From NCBI RefSeq assembly GCF_000369505.1, contig NZ_KB850055.1, positions 124,001 to 188,000 of the forward strand: 64,000 bases of DNA. The letters are read 5' to 3'. Position numbers and translations under genes: made by a program. The stretch comes from Acinetobacter sp. NIPH 298. Its GTDB lineage: Bacteria > Pseudomonadota > Gammaproteobacteria > Pseudomonadales > Moraxellaceae. Shown here piece after piece: positions 9,062-17,901 of this stretch (positions within the stretch are counted from its first letter, which is position 1; each line of letters begins with the position of its first letter). The notes below the pieces were generated by a model. That model searched no databases and had not been told where the DNA came from. It was given only the letters and a program-made list of their open reading frames with translations.

Positions 9062-9916
9062 CTAAAGAGAATGCCAGTCTTCAATGGCTTTTAGACCTGT
9101 TTCTACGCCGACATCATAACTATAGCGAATCTTCGCTTTATTTTTGGAAAGTCGACTTGCCATGTTTTTTAAATCAGGTGGGCAGATTTCTAGGATTTTT
9201 TGTTCCGATGAAGAACGTACGAAATTGACTGCATCATTATAACGTTGGGTTCTTGCTAGTAGACTTTGAGCAAAACCACGTTGTTGTTTAAATAAATATT
9301 TAGCCAAAAACTGATCGCCTTTACTGCTGGCTTTATAATAATTTTTAGGGCGCGTTCGTAATACCATCAGTTTGGAAACATGATCTTGTTTGGCTGCCCA
9401 ATGCACAGGCAATGCATCTGCAACACCACCGTCAAAGTAAGGTTCACCAAAGACCTCAACGGCCTGACGTGTCAGCACAGGAATAGAACTAGATGCTCTT
9501 AACCCATCAAGAATATTGTCTCTAGATGCTCTGATATAGGTTGCTTCACCTGAAATGGCATGAGTCAGCACCATATAAAACTCTGGATGATTAGAAAATA
9601 GATGGCTTTGATTCAGTGGATGCTCTTTTTCCACCACATCCCACATCCATTTTAAATCGAGTAAGTCACCGCCTTTGAAAAAGCGACCATAATGGATGAA
9701 TTCAGAACGAAGGGAGTGATCTAGACAAATTTCTAGCGTGCGACCGTGTTGGGCTGCAAGATAATTTGCAACATTGGTTGAGCCTGAGGAAACGCCAATA
9801 CAAAGATCGAAAGGATTAAAGTGTTGCTGTAAAAATGCATCTAAGACACCGCTGGTAAATGCACCACGCATTCCGCCACCTTCAACGACGAGTGCCTGAC
9901 GATTTTGTTGAAGCAT
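9062..9916 (-). CDS. Patatin-like phospholipase
   Basis: This is a patatin-family serine lipase/acyl hydrolase of about 284 residues from the ATG at 9916. The oxyanion motif VVEGGGMRGAF comes at the N terminus, the nucleophile elbow GVSSGS (G-x-S-x-G) follows, and the catalytic Asp lies in YFDGGVADALPV; these form the Ser-Asp dyad. Its C-terminal layout resembles the YjjU-type cytosolic patatins, and there is no signal peptide. A longer frame reaches a GTG at 9955, but that codon sits in the loop of a 14-bp inverted repeat, so I prefer the internal ATG. Neighbouring paralogous membrane proteins on both sides suggest a link to the envelope, which is inference only. Confidence 0.88.
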   Translation of the reverse strand: MLQQNRQALVVEGGGMRGAFTSGVLDAFLQQHFNPFDLCIGVSSGSTNVANYLAAQHGRTLEICLDHSLRSEFIHYGRFFKGGDLLDLKWMWDVVEKEHPLNQSHLFSNHPEFYMVLTHAISGEATYIRASRDNILDGLRASSSIPVLTRQAVEVFGEPYFDGGVADALPVHWAAKQDHVSKLMVLRTRPKNYYKASSKGDQFLAKYLFKQQRGFAQSLLARTQRYNDAVNFVRSSSEQKILEICPPDLKNMASRLSKNKAKIRYSYDVGVETGLKAIEDWHSL

Positions 9917-9930
9917 TGAAAATCTCGAAT

Positions 9931-9969
9931 AACATGATAAATCCCTGTTTAACACGGATTTATCATGTT
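9931..9969. promoter_or_regulatory. 14-bp perfect inverted repeat upstream of patatin gene
   Basis: AACATGATAAATCC and GGATTTATCATGTT are separated by 11 bases. There is no T-run on either side, so a standard terminator is unlikely. It lies between the stop of paralogue B and the patatin start on the same strand. It could be an operator, an RNA hairpin that uncouples the two genes, or a repeat. Confidence 0.55.
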
Positions 9970-9982
9970 CGACAATAGCACT

Positions 9983-10243
9983 TTAGTGCTGATGATGCTC
10001 TGATTCAGGGGCAACTGTTGCTGCCGCATTTTTTTTAGCCGCTTCTAAGGCTTCAGGAGACATTGCTGGTGCTGTTTTCAATGCATGTTGTTGGCTACTG
10101 GTTTGTTTGTGACTTGGCATATAGTCAGGTTCGTTAGTAATCGCTAAGTAAAAAATAACCATAAAAACAAAGCTTAGAATGATCGTGATAATCAGCGCTT
10201 TCCACCCCCAAGGTGAAGTTTCTGGGCACAATTTCTCAGACAT
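9983..10243 (-). CDS. Small single-pass membrane protein, paralogue B
   Basis: This 86-residue protein has an N-terminal PWGWKALIITIILSFVFM membrane segment ending in FYLAITNEPDYMPS, then a polar Ala/Glu-rich tail ending in EHHQH. It is paralogous to the protein at 8606-8836: the same WGWK or GWK, FYLA-T and EPDYMP positions and a His-containing end. The gene lies just upstream of the patatin gene on the minus strand with 66 bases between them, so co-transcription is plausible. The function is unknown. The FixH or cytochrome-oxidase-associated small proteins have a broadly similar layout, but I cannot support that link from the sequence. Confidence 0.75.
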   Translation of the reverse strand: MSEKLCPETSPWGWKALIITIILSFVFMVIFYLAITNEPDYMPSHKQTSSQQHALKTAPAMSPEALEAAKKNAAATVAPESEHHQH

Positions 10244-10348
10244 AAGACAAAATTTCCAAAGGACAAAAAATAAGGCAGAATTAGGAGAATTTATAGCATA
10301 TTTTGTGATGTATTAGGCAGAAGTTTTGCAGTGATTTTGTCGAATAGT

Positions 10349-10390
10349 AAAAAGCCCATATCGATCATGACGATCGATATGGGCTTTAAC
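10349..10390 (-). terminator. Terminator after fadB-like gene
   Basis: AAAGCCCATATCGATC and GATCGATATGGGCTTT form a perfect 16-bp stem with a five-base loop, just past the minus-strand stop at 10409. The T-tail on the minus strand is short (TTTACTA), but stem strength makes termination likely. Confidence 0.75.
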
Positions 10391-10408
10391 TTATTATAAA
10401 GAAATCAA

Positions 10409-12544
10409 TTATTGGATGATTTCTTTCTTTTGTGCTTTGTCTTTCAACAATTGTGGTGGATTGAAACGTTCACCATATTGAGCAGCCAATTGTTCAGCAC
10501 GTTGCAATGATTTTTCAATACCATTCTGATTTAAGAACTGAATCGCGCCGCCAGTCCACGGTGCAAAACCAATTCCAAAAATCGAGCCGACATTGGCATC
10601 AATCACAGATTCCAAAACGCCTTCTTCATAACAACGCAAAGTATCAAGTGCTTGAACAAACAAGAAGCGATCAATCATTTCTTGTTCAGAAATGTCATTT
10701 TCTTTGCTCCAACGGCTGAGTCCATCCCATAGATGCTTTTTACCACTTTCAGGATATTCATAGAAACCTGCACCCGCAGCTTTACCTTTACGGTCTAACT
10801 CGTGAACCATGCTGTGTACCACATCATCCACAGGTGTTTTGGGTAAGTCTTTGCCTTCAGCTTGCAGTGCTTTACGAGTTTCATTGGTAATGTGTTCAGT
10901 CAAAGTGAGTGACACTTCATCCTGAATGGCGAGTGGGCCAACGGGCATACCTGCTTTCAGTGCCGCCATTTCAATTTTGGCAGGGTGTACACCTTCAGCC
11001 AGTAAGCGCATACCTTCTTGAATAAACGTACCAAACACGCGACTGGTAAAGAAGCCACGACTGTCATTGACTACAATTGGGATTTTTCCAATTTGTTGAA
11101 CGAAGTCATAGGCTTTCGCTAAAGTCTCAGCAGATGTGTTTTTGCCTTTGATGATTTCAACCAATTGCATTTTGTCGACTGGGCTAAAGAAGTGTAAGCC
11201 AATAAATGCTTTGTCATCTTTGCTAGCTTGTGCTAAACCCGTGATAGGTAATGTCGAGGTATTTGATGCAAAAATACTACCTTCTGCCAAATACTGTTCA
11301 GCTTCTTGGGTGACTTTGGCTTTGAGTGCTTGATTCTCAAACACTGCTTCAATAATCAAATCACAGCCTTGTAGGTCTGCTGCATCTGCTGTGGCGGTAA
11401 TCAATGCTAAAACCTGATCACGTTTTTCCGCAGTCATACGACCTTGTGAAACGCGTTTATCCAACAGTTTCTGCGAATAAGCTTTGCCTTTTTCTGCATT
11501 TTCGACTGATACGTCTTTGAGTACCACAGGCGTGCCTTTGATCGCGGTTGAATAGGCAATACCTGCCCCCATCATACCTGCACCAAGTACACCGACTTTG
11601 CTCGCTTGCCATTTTGCGACATCGGCAGGACGACTTGCGCCTGACTTGATCGCATTCAGACCATGCCAAAAAGTACCAATCATATTCTTGGCGACATTAC
11701 TAATTGTTAATTGGGCAAAATAGCGAGACTCGATGCGTAAAGCGGTATCCACATCAACTTGTGCACCTTCAACTGCCGCTGCCATGATGGCTTCAGGTGC
11801 AGGGTAGCAGCCTTTGGTTTTATCACGCAGCATGGCTGGTGCAATCGCAAGCACTTGAGCGACTGCTGGGGTTTTTGGATCACCACCCGGGATTTTGTAG
11901 CCTTTCACATCAAAGGGTTGTTGCGATTTAGGGTTGGCTTTGACCCAAGCAATAGCTTTATCTAACAGCTCTTGTTCATTCTCAGCCGTGTCATGTATTA
12001 AACCGAGAGATTTTGCTTTATCTACACCAAATTGCTTACCTTCCATGAGGAATGGAAAGGCATTTTGTAAGCCAAGCAGGCGTACCATACGTACAATACC
12101 ACCACCGCCTGGAAGTAAGCCTAAAGTCACTTCAGGTAAACCAAACTTGCTTTTCGGGTCATTGATAGCAATACGATAGTGACAGCCTAAAGCAATCTCC
12201 CAACCACCACCGAGGGCAGTGCCGTTTAAAGCAGCAACGACAGGCACACCTAACGTTTCAATGCTGCGTAAGTCACCTTTGAGCTTTTCAATCATATTGA
12301 AAAATTCAGTGGCATGTTCAGGTTGAACTTGAATCAGTTCATCAAGATCGCCGCCAGCAAAGAAGGTTTTCTTGGCTGAACGGAAAATCACACCTTTGAG
12401 ATCAGTTTCAGCTTTGAGCTTTTGACTCACTTCATCTAAAGCATCACGGAACTCTGCATTCATGGTATTGGCAGATTGACCAGATGAATCAAGGGTAAGA
12501 ATTACAATATTGTCAGCGTTTTTTTCGTATTTAATAGCGCTCAT
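10409..12544 (-). CDS. FadB/FadJ-like enoyl-CoA hydratase / 3-hydroxyacyl-CoA dehydrogenase
   Basis: This 711-residue two-domain beta-oxidation enzyme hydrates trans-2-enoyl-CoA and oxidises the 3-hydroxyacyl-CoA product with NAD+. The N-terminal crotonase domain shows the oxyanion segments AKKTFFAGGDLDEL and ALNGTALGGGWEIALGC. The Rossmann motif GVLGAGMMGAGIAYSTA begins the dehydrogenase domain near residue 320. The catalytic-histidine region is FIGLHFFSPVDKMQLVEII, with the FFTSRVFG helix after it. The thiolase that would cleave its product is the next gene upstream on the same strand (12888-14093), so they resemble a split fadAB set in which a structured repeat separates the two. Membership of FadB or FadJ cannot be fixed here. 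Confidence 0.93.
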   Translation of the reverse strand: MSAIKYEKNADNIVILTLDSSGQSANTMNAEFRDALDEVSQKLKAETDLKGVIFRSAKKTFFAGGDLDELIQVQPEHATEFFNMIEKLKGDLRSIETLGVPVVAALNGTALGGGWEIALGCHYRIAINDPKSKFGLPEVTLGLLPGGGGIVRMVRLLGLQNAFPFLMEGKQFGVDKAKSLGLIHDTAENEQELLDKAIAWVKANPKSQQPFDVKGYKIPGGDPKTPAVAQVLAIAPAMLRDKTKGCYPAPEAIMAAAVEGAQVDVDTALRIESRYFAQLTISNVAKNMIGTFWHGLNAIKSGASRPADVAKWQASKVGVLGAGMMGAGIAYSTAIKGTPVVLKDVSVENAEKGKAYSQKLLDKRVSQGRMTAEKRDQVLALITATADAADLQGCDLIIEAVFENQALKAKVTQEAEQYLAEGSIFASNTSTLPITGLAQASKDDKAFIGLHFFSPVDKMQLVEIIKGKNTSAETLAKAYDFVQQIGKIPIVVNDSRGFFTSRVFGTFIQEGMRLLAEGVHPAKIEMAALKAGMPVGPLAIQDEVSLTLTEHITNETRKALQAEGKDLPKTPVDDVVHSMVHELDRKGKAAGAGFYEYPESGKKHLWDGLSRWSKENDISEQEMIDRFLFVQALDTLRCYEEGVLESVIDANVGSIFGIGFAPWTGGAIQFLNQNGIEKSLQRAEQLAAQYGERFNPPQLLKDKAQKKEIIQ

Positions 12545-12887
12545 ACATCATCGTCCAATATTTTATGAGCTTAATCGTAAGTGACCTGCATAAGTAAATA
12601 TAAGCATCGCAGCGTCTTGTTAAGCTCTTATCTAATTTTAGGATAAACCTTCGGTTCGACCTACTTTTGTTTCGTCAAAAGTAGGCAAAACCATTGTCAT
12701 TCGCAAAACCTGAGGTACGAATAGCAAAGATTAATAATCTTTGCCGTACCGCAAGGCGAAAGCTATGCTTGAGCATAAACTACGCACTTTGTTTGTCTTG
12801 CGCTGAGCCAAAGCTTTAGCCGCTTTGGCTTGCTCAGGTTGCGAATGACGTTTCCGAGTCTCATATTTCAGGGAGGTTTTGAGTGAT
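12545..12887. repeat. Nested-hairpin repeat element between thiolase and fadB-like genes
   Basis: This 343-base gap holds no gene. From 12660 to 12849 it is almost wholly palindromic. CCTACTTTTG pairs with CAAAAGTAGG at 12660-12685. An outer inverted repeat runs from GTCATTCGCAA plus CCTGAG (12696-12714) to CTCAGGTTGCGAATGAC (12833-12849). Inside lie GCAAAGATT/AATCTTTGC (12724-12744), flanked by GGTACG/CGTACC, then TATGC/GCATA (12764-12777) and AGCCAAAG/CTTTGGCT (12806-12830). The layout resembles a MITE-like or REP/BIME-type element with its own folded interior. Its location between two co-oriented genes of one pathway suggests insertion into an operon. The first 100 bases show nothing else recognisable. 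Confidence 0.75.
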
Positions 12888-14093
12888 TTACACCAACTCA
12901 ATAATGGTAGCGATGCCCATACCACCACCAACACATAAAGTTGCCAGACCACGTTTTTTGCCTTGACGCTCTAATTCATCAAGTAAAGTGCCTAAGATCA
13001 TTGCACCAGTTGCACCCAATGGATGGCCCATTGCGATTGCACCACCATTGACGTTAACTTTCTCAGCAGGAACTTTAAGTTCAGTGATAAAACGCATAAC
13101 CACTGCGGCAAAAGCTTCATTTACTTCAAATAAGTCAATGTCATCAATGGTTAAACCAGCTTTGGCTAATGCTTTACGTGCAGCAGGTGCAGGACCAGTC
13201 AACATAATGGTTGGATCTGTACCCACCAATGCGGTTGCAAGTACTTTGGCACGAGGTTTTAAGCCTTGTTCTTTAACTGCTTTTTCAGAAGCAAGCAATA
13301 CAACTGCTGCACCATCCACGATACCTGATGAGTTACCTGCGTGATGCACATGGTTAATTTTTTGCGCTTCTGGATATTTCTGTAGTGCAACTGCATCGAA
13401 ACCCATTTGTCCCATCATTTCAAAGCTGGCATTCAGTTTTGCCAAACCTTCAACGGTGGTGTTGCCTCGAATGAACTCGTCTTTGTCTAAGATCATTACG
13501 CCTGAATGATCTTTGATAGGGACTACAGATTTATCAAAATAGCCATTGGCTTGTGCCGCTGCTGCTTTTTGTTGTGAAGCCACAGCAAAAGCATCGACAT
13601 CTTCGCGGCTATAACCATCAAGCGTTGCGATCAGGTCAGCGCCAACACCTTGAGGAACAAAAGATGATTTTAAGTTGGTTTCAGGATCAAGCGCCCATGG
13701 ACCACCATCTGAACCCATTGGGATACGTGACATTGATTCAACACCACCAGCAACCACAATATCTTCCCAACCTGAGCGTACTTTTTGTGCTGCCATATTT
13801 ACGGCTTCTAAACCAGACGCACAGAAACGGTTGATTTGGACACCTGCAACATCATCATTCCAACCTGCTGCAATCGCTGCGGTTTTGGCAATATCACCGC
13901 CTTGGTCAGCAACAGGGGTTACACAACCTAAAACGATATCATCGACTTTTGAGGTATCGAGTTGATGACGTTGTTGTAATTCATTGAGTAATGTTGTGAG
14001 TAAAGTAATAGGTTTGACTTCATGCAGTGAGCCGTCTTTTTTTCCTTTTCCGCGTGGTGTGCGAATGGCATCAATAATATAGGCCTCGCTCAT
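12888..14093 (-). CDS. Acetyl-CoA C-acyltransferase (thiolase, FadA-type)
   Basis: This 401-residue type II thiolase cleaves 3-ketoacyl-CoA with CoA. The acyl-accepting cysteine is in [13 protein letters not shown], the second conserved block is [13 protein letters not shown], the C-terminal histidine block is [16 protein letters not shown], and the second active-site cysteine is in [11 protein letters not shown] placed the start at 14093 because AAGGAAAAGCT sits ideally in front of that ATG; the frame extends six codons upstream to 14111. The gene precedes the fadB-like gene on the same strand, which suggests joint fatty-acid degradation, though a 343-base hairpin-rich element separates them. 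A dyad at 14128-14143 may be the operator. Confidence 0.94.
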   Translation of the reverse strand: MSEAYIIDAIRTPRGKGKKDGSLHEVKPITLLTTLLNELQQRHQLDTSKVDDIVLGCVTPVADQGGDIAKTAAIAAGWNDDVAGVQINRFCASGLEAVNMAAQKVRSGWEDIVVAGGVESMSRIPMGSDGGPWALDPETNLKSSFVPQGVGADLIATLDGYSREDVDAFAVASQQKAAAAQANGYFDKSVVPIKDHSGVMILDKDEFIRGNTTVEGLAKLNASFEMMGQMGFDAVALQKYPEAQKINHVHHAGNSSGIVDGAAVVLLASEKAVKEQGLKPRAKVLATALVGTDPTIMLTGPAPAARKALAKAGLTIDDIDLFEVNEAFAAVVMRFITELKVPAEKVNVNGGAIAMGHPLGATGAMILGTLLDELERQGKKRGLATLCVGGGMGIATIIELV

Positions 14094-14127
14094 AGCTTTT
14101 CCTTGTGTCACCTTAAAATTGTTGTGT

Positions 14128-14143
14128 ATTGAGTGTACTCAAT
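14128..14143. promoter_or_regulatory. Putative operator dyad upstream of thiolase gene
   Basis: ATTGAGT and ACTCAAT are a 7-bp perfect inverted repeat around GT, 35 bases upstream of the thiolase start. Fatty-acid degradation genes are commonly controlled by TetR/GntR-type repressors that bind such dyads near the start. No regulator gene adjoins, so the assignment is inference. Confidence 0.45.
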
Positions 14144-14266
14144 TTAAATGTCAGTGCAATGATGATAAACATTGGCAAATCTGATGTTTTTCGCCAATTT
14201 ATTGGATTGTCTAGCAAGTGAATTGTTCAGTAAAATAGACAGCCATAATTCAACCCAATTATCTTG

Positions 14267-14815
14267 ATGAAATTCATTAATGTTGTAGGAACAACTGCTT
14301 CTGGCAAAACAACGTTTTCCCGTCAGTTAGCACAAAAACGAGGATTCATGCTTATCGAAATGGATGACTTATTTTGGTTGGATGATTGGCAAGAAACATC
14401 AGATGATGAATTTTTTTCTAAATTGCAAAAGCAAATGGACCAAGCAAAAGATGGATGGGTTTTGGATGGTAACTATTCACGGACTCAAGATATAAAATTA
14501 AAGTATATTGATACGATTATTTGGTTGGATTATTCATTTTCTTTAAATCTTTATCGTTCAGTAAAACGAGCAATCATCCGAGCTGCTACGCAAAAAAGAT
14601 TATGGGCTAATTCTAACAATCGAGAAAGTTTTAGGAAAAGTTTTCTATCTAAAGATTCCATCATCTTATGGATGATGAATCATCATGCCAAAAATCGAAA
14701 GAAATATTTAGAAATGATGCAAAATCCCAAATATCAGCATATTCGATTTATTCGTTTAACTTCACCTAAGCAGGCGGCAGTATTTTTACAGCAGATTATG
14801 GATATGTCGGAATGA
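14267..14815 (+). CDS. P-loop small-molecule kinase-like protein
   Basis: This 182-residue protein carries a P-loop VVGTTASGKTTFSRQLA at its N terminus and resembles the adenylate-kinase-like/FlaR-type proteins often annotated as topology-modulation or P-loop kinases. After the P-loop come IEMDDLFWLDDW and WVLDGNYSRTQDI, a layout typical of that group, in which Asp and Trp residues bind the acceptor. The substrate is unknown. The start at ATG 14267 is preferred; the codon just before is TTG. The gene stands alone, between the divergent thiolase gene and a convergent GNAT gene. Confidence 0.78.
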   Translation: MKFINVVGTTASGKTTFSRQLAQKRGFMLIEMDDLFWLDDWQETSDDEFFSKLQKQMDQAKDGWVLDGNYSRTQDIKLKYIDTIIWLDYSFSLNLYRSVKRAIIRAATQKRLWANSNNRESFRKSFLSKDSIILWMMNHHAKNRKKYLEMMQNPKYQHIRFIRLTSPKQAAVFLQQIMDMSE

Positions 14816-14874
14816 CATCTTATTTATCCCAAAGGAATAGAGCAGTGGCTATTTACAGAATAGATATACTGCTT

Positions 14875-15339
14875 TCATTTATTTGATAAATCTAAATGAA
14901 AAAATTGGCTGTACTCAGATTCTGTGTATTCAGCAAAAGCCTCCCCTTGTATAAAACCAAACTTTTTATACAGATGGATTGCGGCATCAAAGTTTGAATC
15001 TTTTCCAGTTTCTAAACTGATTTTTTGATATTGACGTTGTTTTGCTATTCTTAATAAATAATCTAGAATTTGCGTGGCTACCCCATTGCGCAAATAATGA
15101 GGATGAGTTCGCATTGATTTGAGTTCAGCATGTTGATGTGTCAATTCTTGAATAGCGCCGCAACCTAATAATTTGTCTTCATTCCAAAGAGTATAAAAAC
15201 TAATACTGTCCTTTTGTAGACTGTCTAGATTTAATGCAAAACTATTTTCAATCGGAGTGTTTTGATGCATACCATATAAATGGATACGAATTAATTCCTG
15301 AACTTGAGGGTGTGAAAAATCACCTTTTTTTAAAATCAT
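14875..15339 (-). CDS. GNAT-family N-acetyltransferase
   Basis: The 154-residue product shows the GNAT acetyl-CoA fold. MRTHPHYLRNGVATQILDYL near residues 75-94 is the motif A signature (R/Q-x-x-G-x-G/A, here with Asn-Gly-Val-Ala), and a later ISLETGKDSNFDAAIHLYKKFGF is motif B. It resembles the PhnO/YafP-like small acetyltransferases, but the substrate cannot be deduced. The start codon is ATG. It converges on the kinase-like gene; I see no clear terminator between them. Its AT content is slightly higher than that of the neighbouring fad genes. Confidence 0.85.
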   Translation of the reverse strand: MILKKGDFSHPQVQELIRIHLYGMHQNTPIENSFALNLDSLQKDSISFYTLWNEDKLLGCGAIQELTHQHAELKSMRTHPHYLRNGVATQILDYLLRIAKQRQYQKISLETGKDSNFDAAIHLYKKFGFIQGEAFAEYTESEYSQFFHLDLSNK

Positions 15340-15392
15340 TATTCATTTTGATTGTTGATAACTATGGTAGATAAATACCATAATTTTTAATA

Positions 15393-15420
15393 AGTGTTCA
15401 ACTTTGATAAGTTGAACACT
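15393..15420. terminator. Strong hairpin after AraC-type regulator gene
   Basis: AGTGTTCAACTT and AAGTTGAACACT form a perfect 12-bp stem with a TGAT loop, 13 bases past the regulator's stop codon (minus strand). The T-tail is weak on both strands, so it may also stabilise the mRNA 3' end. Confidence 0.6.
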
Positions 15421-15432
15421 ATATCGAATTAA

Positions 15433-16446
15433 TTAATTATGATGTCCATGCAACTGGCGATATAAACCCGGAGTGACACCAGTCCATTTCTTGAAAGCAC
15501 GATGGAAAGTACTGGTTTCACTAAAGCCGACCTGTTGAGCAACATCTTCAAGGGTGAGATTCGGCGTCAACAATAAGTGAATCGCAGCATCACGACGTAA
15601 TGCATCTTTCACACCTTGATAGCTCTTACCTTCGGCTGCTAAACGACGACGCAAGGTTTGTGGGGATAAATACAACATTGACGCAACATCATTGAGTGTT
15701 GGCATTTCCTCGCCAATTTGGCTTTTTAGCACATCACGAATACGTGACGTCAGCGAGTTGGTATTTTTGAATTTCACCAATAACTGAGCTGGCGCAGCTT
15801 TCAAGAATTCTTCTAAACTTTTGTCATCTTGACGAATGGGTAAATCAAGATAATCTGCAGCAAAAGTAATTTCGGTACGTGGCGCATCAAACTGCATCAC
15901 AGGCGCAAAAAACAGCGCATCATATTCATCGGCATGATTTGGACGCTCATAACCAAAATGAACACGTTCTAAGGGTAAACGACGTTCAATCAACCATGAG
16001 GCAAGTCCATGCCAAATCATCAGCATACTTTCAGTGATAAAATGATCTGGGTCTAATGCTTTAGGAATATGTGGAACCAAACGCGCTTCATGTTTATCGC
16101 GTTCTAAGCTTACTGACCATTCATCACCAAATAGTTTGTAGAATTGGGATGACAGCTCAAGTGCTTGTCCAAGTGTCTTCGAGTGAATTATTAATTGGCA
16201 CATGATGGCAAATGTACCTAAACGACGCGGTTGGACATCGAAACCAACATGCTCGTCTTGGGTCACCATCCATAACATTTTGACAAAGCGAGTGTACTGC
16301 TCTGGGGAGATCCGCGCTTTGGGTTGTCGCAGCAGCTCAGCTTCTATACCGACATGTGAAAGTAATGTTTCAACGTCCATGCCTAGGCGTTTTACACCTG
16401 TTAAAGCCGCATTCACGAAGTGGATGCTGATCGTATCACGGCTCAT
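15433..16446 (-). CDS. AraC-family transcriptional regulator (OruR/ArgR-like)
   Basis: This 337-residue regulator has an N-terminal ligand-binding domain of the Arabinose_bd type (PF12625 style) and a C-terminal AraC DNA-binding domain with two helix-turn-helices: MPTLNDVASMLYLSPQTLRRRLAAEG and LEDVAQQVGFSETSTFHRAFKKWTGVTPGLYR. The latter is the family signature. I chose the ATG at 16446, which AAGGATTCAAT precedes; a GTG at 16476 is possible. The gene diverges from the CaiB/BaiF gene at 16660, so it may control that gene and the fatty-acid or branched-chain catabolism genes nearby. This is inference from position. Confidence 0.88.
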   Translation of the reverse strand: MSRDTISIHFVNAALTGVKRLGMDVETLLSHVGIEAELLRQPKARISPEQYTRFVKMLWMVTQDEHVGFDVQPRRLGTFAIMCQLIIHSKTLGQALELSSQFYKLFGDEWSVSLERDKHEARLVPHIPKALDPDHFITESMLMIWHGLASWLIERRLPLERVHFGYERPNHADEYDALFFAPVMQFDAPRTEITFAADYLDLPIRQDDKSLEEFLKAAPAQLLVKFKNTNSLTSRIRDVLKSQIGEEMPTLNDVASMLYLSPQTLRRRLAAEGKSYQGVKDALRRDAAIHLLLTPNLTLEDVAQQVGFSETSTFHRAFKKWTGVTPGLYRQLHGHHN

Positions 16447-16659
16447 ATTGAATCCTTCAGTTTCTTTACTATTCACGATAATTGACCTAAATAACCGTCT
16501 AAAATATCAAATTGGGCAATTGACAATAAAAATAATTGCCCAATGCGTACATGTTAAATTGCCGAAACTATCAAGGTAAATGGCTGAACATGACATTGTT
16601 TTTGTGTTTATCCACACCTAGTATAAAAGAAAATTTGAACAAATTGAGTAAAAATTATT

Positions 16660-17778
16660 ATGCCATCTGCACTAAAGGGATTGAAAGTCCTAGATTTTTC
16701 CACATTATTACCAGGTCCATTTGCCAGTATGTATCTAGCAGACATGGGTGCAGAAGTGATCCATGTTGAATCTCCAACGCGTCCAGATCTTGTAAGGATT
16801 ATGCCACCCTATGCCAATGGTCAAGCCACTGCACACAGTTATCTCAACCGAAATAAGCAGTCGATTGCATTGGATCTGAAAGATGCGGCAAATATTGAAC
16901 TGATCAAAAATAAAATTTCTGAGTTTGATATTGTGCTTGAGCAGTTCCGTCCTGATGTAATGCGCCGTCTAGGGTTGGATTATGAAACCTTGGCAGAGAT
17001 AAATCCACGTTTAATTTATTGTTCGATTACGGGCTATGGTCAAACGGGAGGATATAAGGATCGAGCGGGGCATGATATTAACTATTTAGCTCTGGCTGGT
17101 ATTTCAGGTCATAGTGGGCGTCAAGACAGTGGACCACCGCCACTGGGGATTCAAATTGCTGATGTTGCAGGTGGTTCTTTACATGCTGTGATTGGAATCT
17201 TAGCCGCAGTTGTAGAGCGCCAACGCAGTGGTATGGGACAATATATTGATATTTCCATGACCGATTGTGTGGCGAGTCTAAATAGTATGGCTGCTTCAGC
17301 CAGTCTTGCTGGGAAAACACCACAAGCACCTGAAGCTGGAATGTTAAACGGCGCGAGTTTCTATGACTATTATGAAACCAAAGATGGTCGCTATTTCTCA
17401 GTTGGGAGTTTAGAACCTCAATTCATGGCTGGTTTAGCTGCTGCTTTAGAGTTGCCATTACTTTTGGCAAAAGGCACATCATTCGATCCAGACGATCGCA
17501 ACGCGGTTAAACAAGCGTTGCAGCAAAAGTTTAAAACTCAAGATTTTGCAGATTGGCAGTCTTTATTCCAAGCGTTAGATATTTGCGTAGAACCTGTATT
17601 AACGCTGGATGAGGCATTGGTTTCGCCGATTGCTCAACAACGCGGTTGGGTCGTGGATGTTCCGGTATCTGAGAATGCTGAACAGACCGAACCTCAATTG
17701 GGTTGTCCGATTCAATTTTCTCGCTCCAAAATGAAATATACTTTTATTGGTCAGGGCTTGGGAGAGGGTAAATGGTAG
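16660..17778 (+). CDS. CaiB/BaiF CoA-transferase, alpha-methylacyl-CoA racemase-like
   Basis: This 372-residue protein belongs to family III CoA-transferases. The sequence closely follows alpha-methylacyl-CoA racemase: an N-terminal LKGLKVLDFSTLLPGPFASM, then GYGQTGGYKDRAGHDINYLALAG, where the His-Asp pair matches the catalytic residues of the racemase, and GQYIDISMTDC later. The racemase epimerises 2-methylacyl-CoA thioesters so that branched fatty acids can enter beta-oxidation. The nearby thiolase and FadB-like genes fit such a role. A CoA-transferase function cannot be excluded from sequence alone. The neighbouring AraC-type regulator is divergent. The frame is intact. Confidence 0.87.
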   Translation: MPSALKGLKVLDFSTLLPGPFASMYLADMGAEVIHVESPTRPDLVRIMPPYANGQATAHSYLNRNKQSIALDLKDAANIELIKNKISEFDIVLEQFRPDVMRRLGLDYETLAEINPRLIYCSITGYGQTGGYKDRAGHDINYLALAGISGHSGRQDSGPPPLGIQIADVAGGSLHAVIGILAAVVERQRSGMGQYIDISMTDCVASLNSMAASASLAGKTPQAPEAGMLNGASFYDYYETKDGRYFSVGSLEPQFMAGLAAALELPLLLAKGTSFDPDDRNAVKQALQQKFKTQDFADWQSLFQALDICVEPVLTLDEALVSPIAQQRGWVVDVPVSENAEQTEPQLGCPIQFSRSKMKYTFIGQGLGEGKW

Positions 17779-17861
17779 AAAATATGTGCATATAATCACT
17801 GATTGTTAAAATATTGTACAGATCGTTAACATTTTGAATAAATTGTTATTTAAAAATCGGA

Positions 17862-17895
17862 GTAACCTTTTATAGACAATAACATAAAAGGTTAC
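17862..17895 (+). promoter_or_regulatory. 5'-UTR hairpin covering oprB ribosome binding site
   Basis: GTAACCTTTTAT and ATAAAAGGTTAC form a perfect 12-bp inverted repeat around a 10-base loop. The AAGG in the 3' arm is the only Shine-Dalgarno-like sequence for the porin start at 17902, with about 10 bases between them. If it folds in the mRNA it would hide the ribosome site. Alternatively it is an operator dyad. Confidence 0.6.
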
Positions 17896-17901
17896 GTAAA
17901 C

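Noticed and set aside
12731..12952. Minus-strand frame in the fad intergenic repeat
   Set aside because: It is made of hairpin arms and overlaps the thiolase end in another frame; no conserved protein pattern.
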